Below, piece after piece: positions 42,947-55,353 of a stretch of DNA of 64,000 bases. The stretch comes from Variovorax sp. YR752 (lineage in GTDB: Bacteria; Pseudomonadota; Gammaproteobacteria; Burkholderiales; Burkholderiaceae_C). Location of the stretch: the NCBI GenBank assembly GCA_945860785.1, contig CAMATD010000002.1:1-64000 (forward strand). Reading direction: 5' to 3'. The notes beneath the pieces are model-generated. The model saw nothing but the letters and a program-made list of their open reading frames with translations, searched no databases and had not been told where the DNA came from. Within the stretch, counting starts at the first letter, position 1, and each line of letters opens with the position of its first letter. A program made the position numbers and the translations under genes.

Positions 42947-43963
42947 TCATTCTCCCGCTGGTTGCGCAGCAGGGGCGTCAGCCAAAGCGCCGCCATGCAG
43001 CTGCAGCCAGGTTCCGACGCGCTCCGGCATCCCCCGCACATGCCCCAGCGGGAAGCCCACATGGCCGCCCTGCGCCGGCTGCCACAGCGTGACGTGCCGC
43101 CCGACCTCGCCGGGCCCCGGCAGGCTGCGGGCCGGAATGAACGGATCGTTGAGGGCGTTCACCACCAGCGTGGGCACGCGGATCGCGCCCAGGTGCGGCT
43201 TGGACGAGCCCCACGCCCAGTAGTCGTCGGTGTTGCGAAAGCCGTGCAGCGGCGCGGTGAACACGTCGTCGAAGGTGTAGAGGTCTCGCGCGGCCATCAG
43301 CCGGTCGCGGTCGAACAGCCCCGGGAACTGCGCCAGCTTGGCGAGCGCCTTGGGCTTCATGGTCGCAAGGAACATGCGCGTGTAGACCAACCGGTTGAAG
43401 CCGCGGCCGATCGCCTCGCCGCCGGCCGCGAGGTCGACCGGCGCGGACACCGAGGCCACTGCGCCGACCGTGGCACGGGCCGTGTCGCCGGCCTCGCAGG
43501 CCCAGCGCAGCAGCGCATTGCCGCCGAGCGAGACGCCCGCGGCCAGCACCGGCCCGCCGCCACCGTCACGAAGCGCATGCTGGTCGTGCATGCGCCGCAG
43601 GATCCAGCCGATCTCTTCGTAGTCGCCCGAGTGGTAGGCGCGCGGCGCGAGGTTCAGCTCGCCGCTGCAGCCCCTGAAGTGCGGCACCGCGAAGGCCATG
43701 CCCTGCTCGGCCGCAAACGCGGCAAAGGCCTCCGCGTAGTGGCTGCGCGAAGAGCCTGCGAGCCCATGGAACAGCACCAGCAGCGGCCGCGGGCCCGGCA
43801 GGGGCGCATCGATGAAGTCGACATCGATGAAGTCCCCGTCGGGCGCATTCCAGCGCTCGCGGCGGTACACCGGCGCCGGCCCGTCGAAGCGACGGGCATA
43901 GAGCGCGGCCCAGATGGTCTGCAGGTTGCCGCCGGGCAGCCAGCGCGGCGCCGCATAGTCCAT
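42947..43963 (-). CDS. YheT-family alpha/beta hydrolase
   Basis: PRWLPGGNLQTIWAALYARRF; VLFHGLAGSSRSHYAEAFA; AAGVSLGGNALLRW. Confidence 0.88.
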   Translation of the reverse strand: MDYAAPRWLPGGNLQTIWAALYARRFDGPAPVYRRERWNAPDGDFIDVDFIDAPLPGPRPLLVLFHGLAGSSRSHYAEAFAAFAAEQGMAFAVPHFRGCSGELNLAPRAYHSGDYEEIGWILRRMHDQHALRDGGGGPVLAAGVSLGGNALLRWACEAGDTARATVGAVASVSAPVDLAAGGEAIGRGFNRLVYTRMFLATMKPKALAKLAQFPGLFDRDRLMAARDLYTFDDVFTAPLHGFRNTDDYWAWGSSKPHLGAIRVPTLVVNALNDPFIPARSLPGPGEVGRHVTLWQPAQGGHVGFPLGHVRGMPERVGTWLQLHGGALADAPAAQPAGE

Positions 43964-44007
43964 GGCCGAGCGGGGGTGGTTCAGGGAAGGAGCGTCAGGA
44001 GGAGGCA

Positions 44008-44481
44008 TCAGTGAAGGGTCTGGGGCGGATCGTTCGCATCGTCCGGCTCGCGCGCGCTGCCCGGGCTTGCATGATGCGCCACCAGGCGCCAGCCCTGCGC
44101 GGTCTTGTGATAGACGTTGGTGGCCAGCACGAAGGCATGGCGCGGGCCCTCGGCCGTGAGCACCTCGATGCGCTCCAGCACGTTGTGCACCGCGCTCGCC
44201 AGCGACTCGATCTTGCGCACGCACGCCGGCATGGCGTGGATCGCGCCGTTGCCGAACATCTGCTCGAACGCCGCGCGGATCGCCACGGTGCCCACCAGCC
44301 GCGGGCCGCCAGGGTGCACGCAGAACACCTCGTCCTCGTCGGCCCAGCAGGCCATCAAGGCGTCGATGTCGCCGCGCTGCAGCGCTTCGTAGAAGGCCGC
44401 CTCGACGTCGTCGGCAGTGCCGCCGATGGCCGCGGCGGCGCGGAGTGAGGTCTTGGGCATGGCGTGATTTTGCCGCGCCAT
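44008..44481 (-). CDS. SnoaL/DUF4440-like nuclear transport factor 2 fold protein
   Basis: VEAAFYEALQRGDIDALMACWADEDEVFCVHPGGPRLVGTVAIRAAFEQMF. Confidence 0.8.
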   Translation of the reverse strand: MARQNHAMPKTSLRAAAAIGGTADDVEAAFYEALQRGDIDALMACWADEDEVFCVHPGGPRLVGTVAIRAAFEQMFGNGAIHAMPACVRKIESLASAVHNVLERIEVLTAEGPRHAFVLATNVYHKTAQGWRLVAHHASPGSAREPDDANDPPQTLH

Positions 44482-44558
44482 TCGTGACGTCGACGCTGCA
44501 CCGCTTTGGTCCGGCCTGCACCGCGTCGCCGCAATTTCTCCGGTTCGCCTGCTCCACT

Positions 44559-44575
44559 TTGGACCAAATGGTCAA
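44559..44575. promoter_or_regulatory. Putative RutR operator upstream of rutA
   Basis: TTGGACCAAATGGTCAA, close to the RutR consensus TTGACCAnnTGGTCAA. Confidence 0.75.
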
Positions 44576-44676
44576 AACACGAACACCGAACAACCATAAC
44601 CCATTGATTTGAAAAGACTTATCCGACTGGCACGCGCCATGCCTAGGGCTCTGCAACCTCGCAACAGGAGCCCTTC

Positions 44677-45789
<1,113 letters not shown>

Positions 45790-45797
45790 ACAGGGAG

Positions 45798-46568
45798 ATG
45801 CACGTGACCGCTCCCGCACGCAACGCCACGCTCACCTCGACCACGCCCGTCGGCGCACCGCGCCTGCTTGGCGCGCCTGCACCGCTAGTGCTGCACGCCA
45901 CCGACTCCGCACTCATCGTCGTCGACATGCAGAACGCCTACGCGTCCATCGGCGGCTACGTCGACTCGGCTGGCTTCGACATCTCGGGCGCACAAGGCAC
46001 GATCGCCAACATCGCGCGCACTATCGCGGCCGCACGTGCAGCCGGCATGCTCGTCGTGTTCCTGCAGAACGGCTGGGACGCGGCGTACGTCGAAGCGGGC
46101 GGCCCCGGCTCGCCCAACTGGCACAAGTCGAACGCGCTCAAGACCATGCGCGCCAAGCCCGAGCTGCAGGGCAAGTTCCTCGCCAAGGGCGGCTGGGACT
46201 ACGAGCTCATCGCTGAGATGAAGCCGCAGCCCGGCGACATCGTGGTGCCCAAGACCCGCTACAGCGGCTTCTTCAACAGCACGCTCGACAGCACCTTGCG
46301 CGCACGCGGCATCCGCCATCTCGTGTTCACCGGCATCGCGACCAACGTGTGCGTCGAATCGACGCTGCGCGACGCCTTCCACCTCGAATATTTCGCAGTG
46401 ATGCTCGAAGACGCGACGCACGAACTCGGCGGCCCGGCCATCCAGAAGGCATCGGTCTACAACGTCGAGACCTTCTTCGGCTGGGTCTCCACGGTGGACC
46501 AGTTCTGCAGCACCTTCGCGCCGCCATCCATCACCCAACCCATTCCGGTCGAAGCGGCCATCGCCTGA
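45798..46568 (+). CDS. rutB: ureidoacrylate/peroxyureidoacrylate amidohydrolase RutB
   Basis: Isochorismatase fold: [41 protein letters not shown]. Confidence 0.95.
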   Translation: MHVTAPARNATLTSTTPVGAPRLLGAPAPLVLHATDSALIVVDMQNAYASIGGYVDSAGFDISGAQGTIANIARTIAAARAAGMLVVFLQNGWDAAYVEAGGPGSPNWHKSNALKTMRAKPELQGKFLAKGGWDYELIAEMKPQPGDIVVPKTRYSGFFNSTLDSTLRARGIRHLVFTGIATNVCVESTLRDAFHLEYFAVMLEDATHELGGPAIQKASVYNVETFFGWVSTVDQFCSTFAPPSITQPIPVEAAIA

Positions 46569-46593
46569 TTTTTTTCTTTCGAAGGATTTCCTC

Positions 46594-46986
46594 ATGCCCA
46601 AGCAAGCCATCATCCCGCCCGGCACCGGCGTGCCGCTCGCCCCCTACGTCCCCGGCACGCTCGCCGACGGCGTGCTCTACGTCTCGGGCACCCTGCCCTT
46701 CGACAAGGACAACAACGTGGTCCACGTCGGCGACGCGAGCGCGCAGGCTCGCCACGTGCTCACCACCATCAAGGGCGTGGTCGAAGCAGCAGGCGGCACC
46801 ATGGACGACGTGACCTTCAACCAGATCATGCTCAAGGACTGGGCCGACTACGCGAAGATCAACGCGGTTTATGCCGAGTTCTTTCCCGGCACCAAGCCCG
46901 CGCGCTACTGCATCCAGTGCGGCCTCGTGAAGCCCGATGCGCTCATCGAGATCGCCTCGATCGCTCACGTCGGAAAGAAGGCCTGA
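46594..46986 (+). CDS. rutC: aminoacrylate deaminase-like RutC (RidA family)
   Basis: [68 protein letters not shown]. Confidence 0.95.
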   Translation: MPKQAIIPPGTGVPLAPYVPGTLADGVLYVSGTLPFDKDNNVVHVGDASAQARHVLTTIKGVVEAAGGTMDDVTFNQIMLKDWADYAKINAVYAEFFPGTKPARYCIQCGLVKPDALIEIASIAHVGKKA

Positions 46987-46991
46987 GCCTC

Positions 46992-47801
46992 ATGACCTCG
47001 CTGCACTACGAGGTGCACGGGCCGTCGGATGCGGCCGCCACCGTGCTGCTGTCCTCCGGCCTCGGGGGCTCGGCCGGCTTCTGGCAGCCGCAGCTCGGCG
47101 CGCTGGTCGATGCGGGCCACCGCGTCATCGTCTACGACCAGCGCGGCACGGGCCGCAGCCCCGACACTCTGCCCGAGGACGAATACGCGATCGCCGACAT
47201 GGCGCTCGATGTGATCGAGATCCTCGATGCCACGAACACCGCGCAGTGCCACTTTGCGGGCCATGCGCTCGGCGGTCTGGTCGGTTTGCAGCTCGCGCTC
47301 GATGCGCCCGACTGCGTGGCGAGCCTGGTGCTCGTCAACGCATGGTCGAAACCGAATCCGCATTCGGCGCGCTGCTTCGATGCGCGGCTCGCGCTGCTCG
47401 GCGTGCTCGGTGCGCGCGCGTATGTGGAAGCGCAGCCGATCTTCCTGTACCCCGCCGCCTGGTGCGCCGAACATGCGCAGCGCGTGGCCGATGAGGTCGA
47501 CCACGCCTTCGCACATTTCCCCGGTGAATCCAACATGCGCGCGCGCATCGCCGCACTGCGCGCCTTCGATGTCGACGCGCGCCTCGCGGACATCACGGCA
47601 CCCACGCTGATTGCCGCCGCCAAGGACGACGTGCTCGTGCCCTGGACCTGTTCGCAACGGCTCGCCGATGGCCTGCGCGACGTCACGCTCGATTTCATGC
47701 CGCACGGCGGCCACGCACACAGCGTGACCGAAGCCGGTGCCTTCAACCGCAGCCTGCTCGATTTCCTTGCCCGGGTCGGCACACCCGCAATTCCCGCATG
47801 A
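46992..47801 (+). CDS. rutD: alpha/beta hydrolase RutD
   Basis: [41 protein letters not shown]; position in rut operon. Confidence 0.93.
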   Translation: MTSLHYEVHGPSDAAATVLLSSGLGGSAGFWQPQLGALVDAGHRVIVYDQRGTGRSPDTLPEDEYAIADMALDVIEILDATNTAQCHFAGHALGGLVGLQLALDAPDCVASLVLVNAWSKPNPHSARCFDARLALLGVLGARAYVEAQPIFLYPAAWCAEHAQRVADEVDHAFAHFPGESNMRARIAALRAFDVDARLADITAPTLIAAAKDDVLVPWTCSQRLADGLRDVTLDFMPHGGHAHSVTEAGAFNRSLLDFLARVGTPAIPA

Positions 47802-48394
47802 CCTCCACACAGATCCTCGAAGATGCCGCGCTGGCGCTTCTCTTCACCAGCGCGCGCAGCCACAACGGATGGACCGGCGAGCCCGTGTCCGATGCCCAGC
47901 TGCAGCGCATCTACGCACTCGCCAGCCTGGGGCCGACCTCTGCCAATTGCTCGCCCGCGCGCTTCGTCTTCGTGCGCACGCCAGAGGGCAAGCGGCGCCT
48001 CGCGCCCGCACTCTCGAAGGGCAACCTCGACAAGACCATGTCGGCACCCGTCACCGTGATCGCCGCGTGGGACCGTAAGTTCTACGACAAGCTCCCCACG
48101 CTGTTCCCGCACGGCGATGCGCGAAGCTGGTTCACCGGCAGCGCCGAGGTCGCGCACGAAACTGCTTTTCGCAACGCCGGCCTGCAGGCCGGCTACCTGC
48201 TGCTCGCTGCACGCGCGGTGGGCCTCGATGCCGGCCCGATGTCGGGCTTCGACAAGGCGAAGGTCGACGCCGCCTTTTTCGAAGGCACCGACTGGACCAC
48301 CAACTTCCTCATCAACCTCGGCCACGGCGATGTGTCGAAGGTGTTCGGCCGCCTGCCGCGCCTGCCCTTCGATGAAGCCTGCGCCTTGGCCTGA
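47798..48394 (+). CDS. rutE: malonic semialdehyde reductase RutE (nitroreductase family)
   Basis: [52 protein letters not shown]; 4-bp overlap with rutD. Confidence 0.93.
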   Translation: MTSTQILEDAALALLFTSARSHNGWTGEPVSDAQLQRIYALASLGPTSANCSPARFVFVRTPEGKRRLAPALSKGNLDKTMSAPVTVIAAWDRKFYDKLPTLFPHGDARSWFTGSAEVAHETAFRNAGLQAGYLLLAARAVGLDAGPMSGFDKAKVDAAFFEGTDWTTNFLINLGHGDVSKVFGRLPRLPFDEACALA

Positions 48395-48412
48395 AGCCCC
48401 CAGGAGCTCTCC

Positions 48413-48949
48413 ATGCTGAACGCCATTGCGTCCCACGTCCCGCCGAGCGGCCTGCCGCAGGCGCTGCCCAAGGCCGACTCCCGCAACGCCATGGCGCGGC
48501 TGGGCGCGGCAGTCAACATCATCACGACCGACGGCCCCGCAGGCCGCGCCGGATTCACCGCCTCGGCGGTGTGCAGCGTGACCGACGAGCCACCAATGCT
48601 GCTCGTGTGCCTGAACCGCTCGGCCTCGGTGTACCCCGCGTTCACCACCAACGGCGTGCTCTGCGTGAACGTGCTGGCCGCGGGGCACCAGACGCTCTCG
48701 GGCCTGTTCGGCGGCAAGACGCCGATGGACGAACGTTTCGCGGCCGGCCGCTGGAGCCGCAAGGCCACCGGCTCGCCGGTGCTCGACGACGCGGCCGCGT
48801 CCTTCGACTGCCGCGTGGTGAGCGCCACCAGCGCCGGCACGCACGACGTGCTGTTCTGCGAAGCGGTGGCGATCGCCATCGGCGGTGCGGCGCAAAGCCT
48901 CATCTACTTCGATCGCCGCTATCACGAGATCGCGGCACCGCCGCACTGA
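48413..48949 (+). CDS. rutF: flavin reductase RutF
   Basis: [55 protein letters not shown]-type flavin reductase domain. Confidence 0.93.
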   Translation: MLNAIASHVPPSGLPQALPKADSRNAMARLGAAVNIITTDGPAGRAGFTASAVCSVTDEPPMLLVCLNRSASVYPAFTTNGVLCVNVLAAGHQTLSGLFGGKTPMDERFAAGRWSRKATGSPVLDDAAASFDCRVVSATSAGTHDVLFCEAVAIAIGGAAQSLIYFDRRYHEIAAPPH

Positions 48950-48954
48950 CCGCC

Positions 48955-49660
48955 TCAGCGCGTCGTGATGCCCTGCAGCACGATGCGCTGCACGTTCTCG
49001 ACGGTCTGTTCGAAGAACGCCGCATCGTCGATGCGTGTGACCCGACAGCGCGTGCACCTGCACGCCGAAATCCGCGTAGTGCTGCGTGATCGCCCACAGC
49101 GCAAAGATCAGGTGGTGCGGGTCGACCGGCGCGAGCTTGCCGGCCTCGACCCACGCACGAATCACTTCCGACTTGCGCTCGACCAGCGTGCGCAATTCGC
49201 GATCGAGTTCGTCGCGCAGCAGCGGCGCACCCTGGATCATTTCGAGGCAGAACAGGCGCGACGCATCGGGCCGGTCGCGCGAGATCACGAGCTTGCGGCG
49301 GATGTAGCCGCCAATGGCTTCGCTCGGGTCCTGCTCGGCACTGAAGCCGCGCAGCGGCTCGAGCCACACCGCGAGCAGATCGCGCAGCACGTTGACGTAC
49401 AGCTCCTCCTTGTTCGCGAAGTAGTAGAGCAGGTTGCTCTTCGACACATCGGCGCGCGCCGCCACCTGGTCGATCGAGGTGCCGTGCAGCCCGAAGCGGG
49501 AGAACAAGCCGAGCGCGGCGCCGAGGATGGCGCTGCGCTTGTCCTCGATCTGGCGCAGGCGCCGGCTCACGGCGGACGCGCTGCGCACGGCCGGTTTCGC
49601 ACGCTTGCGCGCCGGGCTTGGCGTACTGCTGGCTGCGGCCAGCGCCTTGGTCTTCGGCAT
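48955..49660 (-). pseudogene. rutR: RutR-like TetR regulator, frameshifted near its C-terminus (about 49040)
   Basis: RQIEDKRSAILGAALGLFSRFGLHGTSIDQVAARADVSKSNLLYYFANKEELYVNVLRDLL; expected tail RIDDAAFFEQTVENVQRIVLQGITTR* in the next frame. Confidence 0.85.
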
Positions 49661-49787
49661 CTTCCCTCGCTCTTTATCGGTTGCGGATTCTCTGAACGCA
49701 CCACTGTAAGGCCGCGGTGCATCGCGTTGCGCCACGGCGGCCTGCAAGCCTTCGCGGCGCGCACCATGCTGACGCGACAAGCTCGAT

Positions 49788-49804
49788 TTGTCCATTTGGT
49801 CCAA
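49788..49804. promoter_or_regulatory. Putative RutR operator between rutR and the 2OG-Fe(II) oxygenase gene
   Basis: TTGTCCATTTGGTCCAA; reverse complement TTGGACCAAATGGACAA matches 16 of 17 positions of the rutA-upstream site. Confidence 0.7.
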
Positions 49805-49855
49805 CTGGCACAGACGTTGCATGGCGAAAGGCATGCCAAGCACGAGGACCGAAAC

Positions 49856-50856
49856 ATGACCCTGCTGTCCGTACCCATCATCGATCTCGCCCCCTACTTC
49901 GCCGGCACCGCCGAAGGCAAGGCGGAAGTCGCAAGGCAAGTCGACGAAGCCTGCCGCAGCATCGGCTTCCTGGTCATCACCCACCACGGCATTCCCGCCG
50001 AGCTGATCGCGCGCGTGTCCGCCCTCTCGCGCAGGTTCTTCGACCTGCCGTTGGCGGAAAAGCGCAAGGTCGATCGCCCCCGCGAAGACGCGGTGCGCGG
50101 CTACAGCGCCGTCGGCGAAGAGGGTCTGTCGTACAGCCTGGAAGAAGCGGCGCCCGGCGACCTGAAGGAATCGTTCTCGATCGGTCCCTCGAACGTGCCC
50201 GACGACGACTACCACCGCGGCCCGGCTGCCGGCCCGCACTTCGAGCCCAACAGCTGGCCACCCATCGAGGGCTTTCGCGAAGCCTATGAAGGCTACTTCG
50301 AGGCCATGAGCGATCTCTCGCGTTCGATGATGCGCATCTTCGCGCTCGGCCTTTCGCTGCCCGAAACCTTCTTCGACGACAAGATCGACGAGCACATCAG
50401 CATGTTCCGCGTGCTGAGCTATCCGCCGCAACGCGAAGCACCGCTGCCCGGCCAGTTGCGCGCAGGGGCGCACAGCGACTACGGCAGCTCACCATCGTGC
50501 TGCCCGACGACAAGGGCCTGCAGGTGTTCAACAAGGCGGGCCAGTGGGTCGACGTGCCGCAGGTCGAGGGTGGCCTGGTCGTCAACATCGCCGACCTCAT
50601 GATGCAGTGGACCAACGACCAGTGGGTGTCGACGCTGCACCGCGTGGTCAACCCGCCTTTCGAGGTGGCGAGCACCAACCGCCGCCAGTCGCTGGTGTTC
50701 TTCCACCAGCCGAACTACGACGCGATGGTCGAGTGCCTGCCGAGTTGCCTCGCGCCGGACGAGTCGCCGAAGTACGCACCCATTTCGTCGGGCGATCACC
50801 TGACCTCGAAGTTCGTGAAGCAGACGACCTTCGGCGGGACGAAATCGACGGCCTGA
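49856..50856 (+). pseudogene. isopenicillin N synthase-like 2OG-Fe(II) oxygenase, frameshifted near 50488
   Basis: VPIIDLAPYFAGTAEGKAEVARQVDEACRSIGFLVITHHGIP; HSDYGS | LTIVLPDDKGLQVFNKAGQWVDVP...STLHRVVNPP split between two frames. Confidence 0.85.
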
Positions 50857-50984
50857 AATGAAACCCTGCTTTTCTGTTCGTCGCATTGTTGTGTTTGATG
50901 TTTGCTGTTCAGGGCGCGATCACGCCGACGGTGTGCTCTGCTCCGCGCAGCGGTTGATCGGCCGGCACAACGGCAGCGTCCACT

Positions 50985-51076
50985 GTGCACAGGGCACCGG
51001 GTGCTCCCCGCAGCGAAAGAAAGGAGGAGCGAAGCGGGGGACATTCGCGGAGGGGAGCACCCGGTGCCCTGTGCAC
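50985..51076. repeat. Perfect 25-bp inverted repeat with a 42-nt spacer
   Basis: GTGCACAGGGCACCGGGTGCTCCCC (50985-51009) and its exact reverse complement (51052-51076). Confidence 0.95.
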
Positions 51077-51114
51077 GCACCCTGAACATCAGCCACTCGC
51101 AATGAGCAACTGAC

Positions 51115-51501
51115 ATGGCCCACCTCTCCTACGTCAACGTCTTCGCCAAGGACGTGGTCGCGCTCAGCGGCTTCTACCAGCGCGTGTTCGGCTTCCCCGA
51201 AATCGAGGCCATCCGCTCGCCGATCTTCCGCGGTCTCGACACCGGCAAGTCGAGCCTAGGCTTCAACGCGCTCGACGCCTACGAGCTGCTGCACCTCTCC
51301 GAGTTCTCGGACACGCGCGGCGTGAAGTTCCTGCTGAACATCGACGTCGACAGCCAGGCCGACGTCGACCGCATGGTGCCCGTCGCGCTCGAAGCCGGCG
51401 CCACGCTCGTGAAACCGCCCTACGTCACCTACTACAACTGGTACCAGTCCGTGCTGCTCGACCCCGAGGGCAATGTGTTCCGCATCAACTTCATGATGTG
51501 A
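51115..51501 (+). CDS. VOC (glyoxalase/bleomycin resistance fold) family protein
   Basis: HLSYVNVFAKDVVALSGFYQRVFGFPEIEAI...SVLLDPEGNVFRINFM. Confidence 0.85.
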   Translation: MAHLSYVNVFAKDVVALSGFYQRVFGFPEIEAIRSPIFRGLDTGKSSLGFNALDAYELLHLSEFSDTRGVKFLLNIDVDSQADVDRMVPVALEAGATLVKPPYVTYYNWYQSVLLDPEGNVFRINFMM

Positions 51502-51566
51502 CGCGCGCGGCACCTCTTCTCCTTTTCTTCCGTCCCTTCCTCATGCTTCCCACGAAAGGTTGCTCC

Positions 51567-52667
51567 ATGCTGCGCACACTCACTCCCGGCTTCGGCCTTG
51601 CCCTGACGCTCGCAGCCGGCGGCGCGTTCTTCACGCTGCCCGCCATGGCGGCCGACGGCTTCACGCTCAAGGACAAGCCGAAGATCGCGATGCTCTACTT
51701 CGGCCCGAAGAACGACGGCGGCTAGACGCAGGCCTTCGACGAAGCCCGCATCAAGATCGAGAAGGAAATCGGCCAGAAGATCCAGTTCGTCGAGAACGTG
51801 CCCGAAGACGCCTCGGCCATCAAGCCCGCTGCGGAGAAGTTCATCCAGCGCGGCGCTAACATCGTGATCGGCACCGCCTTCGGTTATTCCGACAGCTTCA
51901 AGGACCTCGCCGCCAAGTACCCCGACGTGGCCTTCCTCAACGGCTCGGGCACCACCAACGGCACGAACCTCGAATCGTTCTACGGCCGCACCTACGAGAG
52001 CCAGTACCTCTGCGGCATGGCCGCGGGTGCGGCCTCGAAGACCGGCAAGCTCGGCTTCGTCGCGGCCAACCCCTTCGGCGTCGTCAACTGGACCATCAAC
52101 GCCTTCGCGCTCGGTGCTCAGAAAATGAACCCCAACGCCACGGTCAACGTGATCTACACCGGCGCATGGAACGACCCCATCAAGGAACGCGCCGCCGCCG
52201 CCGCGCTGATCGACCAGGGCGCCGACGTGATCGGCCAGCACGTCGACAGCCCCACGCCGCAGATCGTGGCGCAGGAGCGCGGCGTGTACGGCACCGGCCA
52301 CCACCGCGACCTGCGCCAGTTCGCGCCCAAGGCCACGCTGTGCTCGTCGGTCTGGGTGTGGGACCGCTTCCTCACGCCTGAACTCAAGAAGGTGATGGCG
52401 GGCGGCTGGAAGCCCGCGCAGTACGGCGCCTTCATCGAGATGAAGGACGGCGGCACCGACATCGCGGGCTTCGGCCCCGCGGTGCCCAAGGACAAGGCCG
52501 CGCAGATCACCGCGGAACGCGAAGCGATCCTCAAGGGCAAGCAGATCTACGCCGGCCCGCTCGCCGACCGCGACGGCAAGGAGCGCGTGGCCAAGGGCGC
52601 CGTGCTGTCCGACGCCGACCTCTGGAAGATGGACTGGTTCGTCAAGGGCGTGGTGACGCAGAAGTAA
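51567..52667 (+). pseudogene. BMP family ABC transporter substrate-binding protein with an in-frame TAG at 51723-51725
   Basis: Signal peptide; DKPKIAMLYFGPKNDGG*TQAFDEARIKIEKEIGQKIQFVENVPEDASAIKPAAEKFIQRGANIVIGTAFGYSD. Confidence 0.88.
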
Positions 52668-52681
52668 GCAGACAGACAGGC

Positions 52682-54218
52682 ATGCTCAACAACGCGCTCG
52701 AACTCACCGGCATCCGCAAGACCTTCGACGGTTTTGCGGCCCTCACCGACGCACACTTCGCCGCACGCTGGGGCGAGGTGCATGCGCTGCTGGCGAGAAC
52801 GGCGCGGGCAAGTCTTCGTTGATGAACATCGCGGCCGGGCTCTACGCGCCCGAGGCGGGGCAACTGCTGGTCGACGACAACATCGTGCGCTTCGCCGGTC
52901 CGCGCGATGCGGCGAAGCACCGCATCGGCATGGTCCACCAGCATTTCAAGCTGGTGCGACCCTTCACGGTGGCGCAGAACATCTTGCTCACCGCGCCGCC
53001 GCCGGCCGATTTTCAAAGCCATGGCGAACGTCTGCGCGAGATTGCGCGCGACATCCGCAACAAGGCGTCGGAGCTGGGCTTCGACATCGATCCTTCGAAG
53101 CGCATCGATGCGCTCTCGATCGCCGAGCAGCAGCGCGTCGAGATCCTCAAGGTGCTGCTCGCGGGCGCGCGCATCCTGATCCTCGACGAACCCACCGCGG
53201 TGCTGACCGACCAGGAGGCCGCGCGCCTCTTGCAGACGGTGCAAGGGCTCGCGCGCGGCGGCGCCGCCGTGGTGCTGGTGACGCACAAGATGGCCGACGT
53301 GAAGACCTATGCCGACCGCGTGACGGTGATGCGCGGTGGCCGCACGGTGGCGACGCTGGCCCCGGGCGACACGTCGGTGGCCGAACTCGTGAAGCTCACG
53401 GTGGGCGCATCCATCGCAACGCAAGAGGGCTTTCAGGTCGCGAAGTCATCGCGCGGGCCGGTGCGCCTGTCGGTGCGCGGCCTGCGCTCGCCGGCATCGA
53501 CGCAGGGCCGCCGCGTGCTCGACGGCATCGACCTCGAACTGCATGCGGGCGAAATCTACGGCCTCGCCGGTGTAGGCGGCAATGGCCAGGGCGAGCTGGC
53601 CGACGCCATCATGGGCCTGCCCGATGTCAGTGGCAGCCTCGAAGGCGAAATCCATCTCGAAGGCCATGGCGACCTCAAGGCCATGACGGGGCCCGCACGC
53701 CGCAACGTCGGCATTGCTGCGATCCCGGCCGACCGCTACGGGCTCGCGCTCGCAGGCAGCCTGTCGGTGGCCGAGAATACGCCATCGGCCGCGTGCACAG
53801 CGGCCGCTACGGCCCCATCTGGCATCTGCGCCGAGGTCGTATCCAGAGCGACACACAAGAGGCCGTGCGCGCCTTCGACGTGCAGGGCGTGCGCTCTGTC
53901 GCACAGAAGGCCGCGCTGCTCTCGGGCGGCAATGCGCAGAAGCTGGTGCTGGCCCGCGAGTTCGGCAAGTCGCCGACGCTCGTGCTTGCGCACAGCCCGA
54001 GCCGCGGGCTCGACGTGCGCGCCAGTGCCGAGGTGCATGCGCGCCTGCGTGCCGCACGCGACGGCGGCGCAGCAGTGCTGCTGATCAGCGAGGACCTCGA
54101 CGAGGTGCTGCAGCTTGCCGATCGCGTGGGCGTGATGACGCGCGGGCGCATCGCCGGCGAGTTCGCACAACCGGCCGACAGGCAGGCCATCGGACAGGCG
54201 ATGGTGGACCATGGCTGA
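52682..54218 (+). pseudogene. sugar/nucleoside-type duplicated-NBD ABC transporter ATPase, frameshifted near 52790 (Walker A) and 53777
   Basis: LELTGIRKTFDGFAALTDAHFAARWGEVHALL | GENGAGKSSLMNIAAGLY; AEQQRVEILKVLLAGARILILDEPTAVLTDQEA; LLSGGNAQKLVLAREFGKSP. Confidence 0.88.
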
Positions 54219-55353
54219 CGCATCGCTCGCCGCCATGGCACGTGCACCGGAACCCGAGCCGATGACTCAGGCTGCGACGCAGCCGCTCGCCAGCCGCCGC
54301 TATGCCCTCGAAATCCGCCAGCACATGGCCTGGCGTTGGCAGGCGCTGATCCTTGCCATCGCGCTGCTCGTCGGCTTCGCGATCTCGGCCGCGATCCTCG
54401 TGGCCGCGGGCGTGCCGGCCGACGAACTCGCCAACGAGTTCGTGATGCAGACCTTCTTCGACGGCCAGAACTTCCGTGCCGTGCTGTTCCAGGCCGCGCC
54501 GATGATCCTCGTCGGCCTCGCGGGCTCGATGGCCTTCCGCGCGCGCTTCTGGAACCTCGGACTCGAAGGCCAGATGATCTGGGGCGCGATCGGTGCCACG
54601 GCGGTGTCGATGTGGCAGGTCGGACCCGAGAACCTGCGCCTGCCGCTGATGTTCGTGGCTGCCGTGGGCTGCGGACTGCTCTGGGTGCTGGGGCCCGCGT
54701 GGCTCAAGCTGAAGCTCGGAGTGAACGAGATCATCTCGACGCTGATGCTCAACTACAAGGCGGCCAACTTCCTCCTGCACCTGGTCTACGGCAGCTGGAA
54801 GGACCCGAAGGACAACTTCCCCTACTCGCCGCAGTTCCGCGCCTTCGAGCGGCTGCCCGAGCTGGGCGCCGGCGTGGGGAGCGCGATCCTGCTTGCAGCC
54901 ATCGTCGCGCTGCTCGCGTGGTGGCTGGTGGGTGTGAGCCGCGCGGGCCTCTACCTGCGCTTTGTCGATGCCAATCCGCGCGTGGCACATGCGGCCGGCG
55001 TGCCGGTACGCCGCACCATCTATGGGGCCGTGCTGCTGTCGGGCGCGATGGCGGGACTCGCGGGCTTCGCGGTGGCTTCGGGCCAGGAGGGGCGGCTCAC
55101 GCAGGCCTTCTACCAGGGCTATGGCTTCTCGGGCATCCTGATCGCCTTCCTCGCGCGCAACAACCCGCTGGTCGCCACCGTGGTGGCGCTGCTGGTCGCG
55201 GCGCTGTTCGTCACGGGCCGCAGCCTGCAGGTGTTCTACCAGGTGCCGTTCTCGATGGTGCAGCTGATCCAGGCGGTGATCGTGGTGTGCGTGGCATCGA
55301 GCGACTTCTTCATTCGCCACCGGCTGCGCCGCGTGGGCGCGGAGGCTGCGTGA
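54211..55353 (+). CDS. ABC transporter permease (BMP/nucleoside type)
   Basis: FRARFWNLGLEGQMIWGAIGATAV; overlaps flanking genes. Confidence 0.9.
   Translation: MADASLAAMARAPEPEPMTQAATQPLASRRYALEIRQHMAWRWQALILAIALLVGFAISAAILVAAGVPADELANEFVMQTFFDGQNFRAVLFQAAPMILVGLAGSMAFRARFWNLGLEGQMIWGAIGATAVSMWQVGPENLRLPLMFVAAVGCGLLWVLGPAWLKLKLGVNEIISTLMLNYKAANFLLHLVYGSWKDPKDNFPYSPQFRAFERLPELGAGVGSAILLAAIVALLAWWLVGVSRAGLYLRFVDANPRVAHAAGVPVRRTIYGAVLLSGAMAGLAGFAVASGQEGRLTQAFYQGYGFSGILIAFLARNNPLVATVVALLVAALFVTGRSLQVFYQVPFSMVQLIQAVIVVCVASSDFFIRHRLRRVGAEAA

Noticed and set aside
47132-50473. 1113-aa minus-strand ORF
   Set aside because: Only the segment within about 48955-49660 resembles a real protein (RutR-like TetR); the rest is low-complexity antisense translation of the rut and oxygenase genes in GC-rich DNA.
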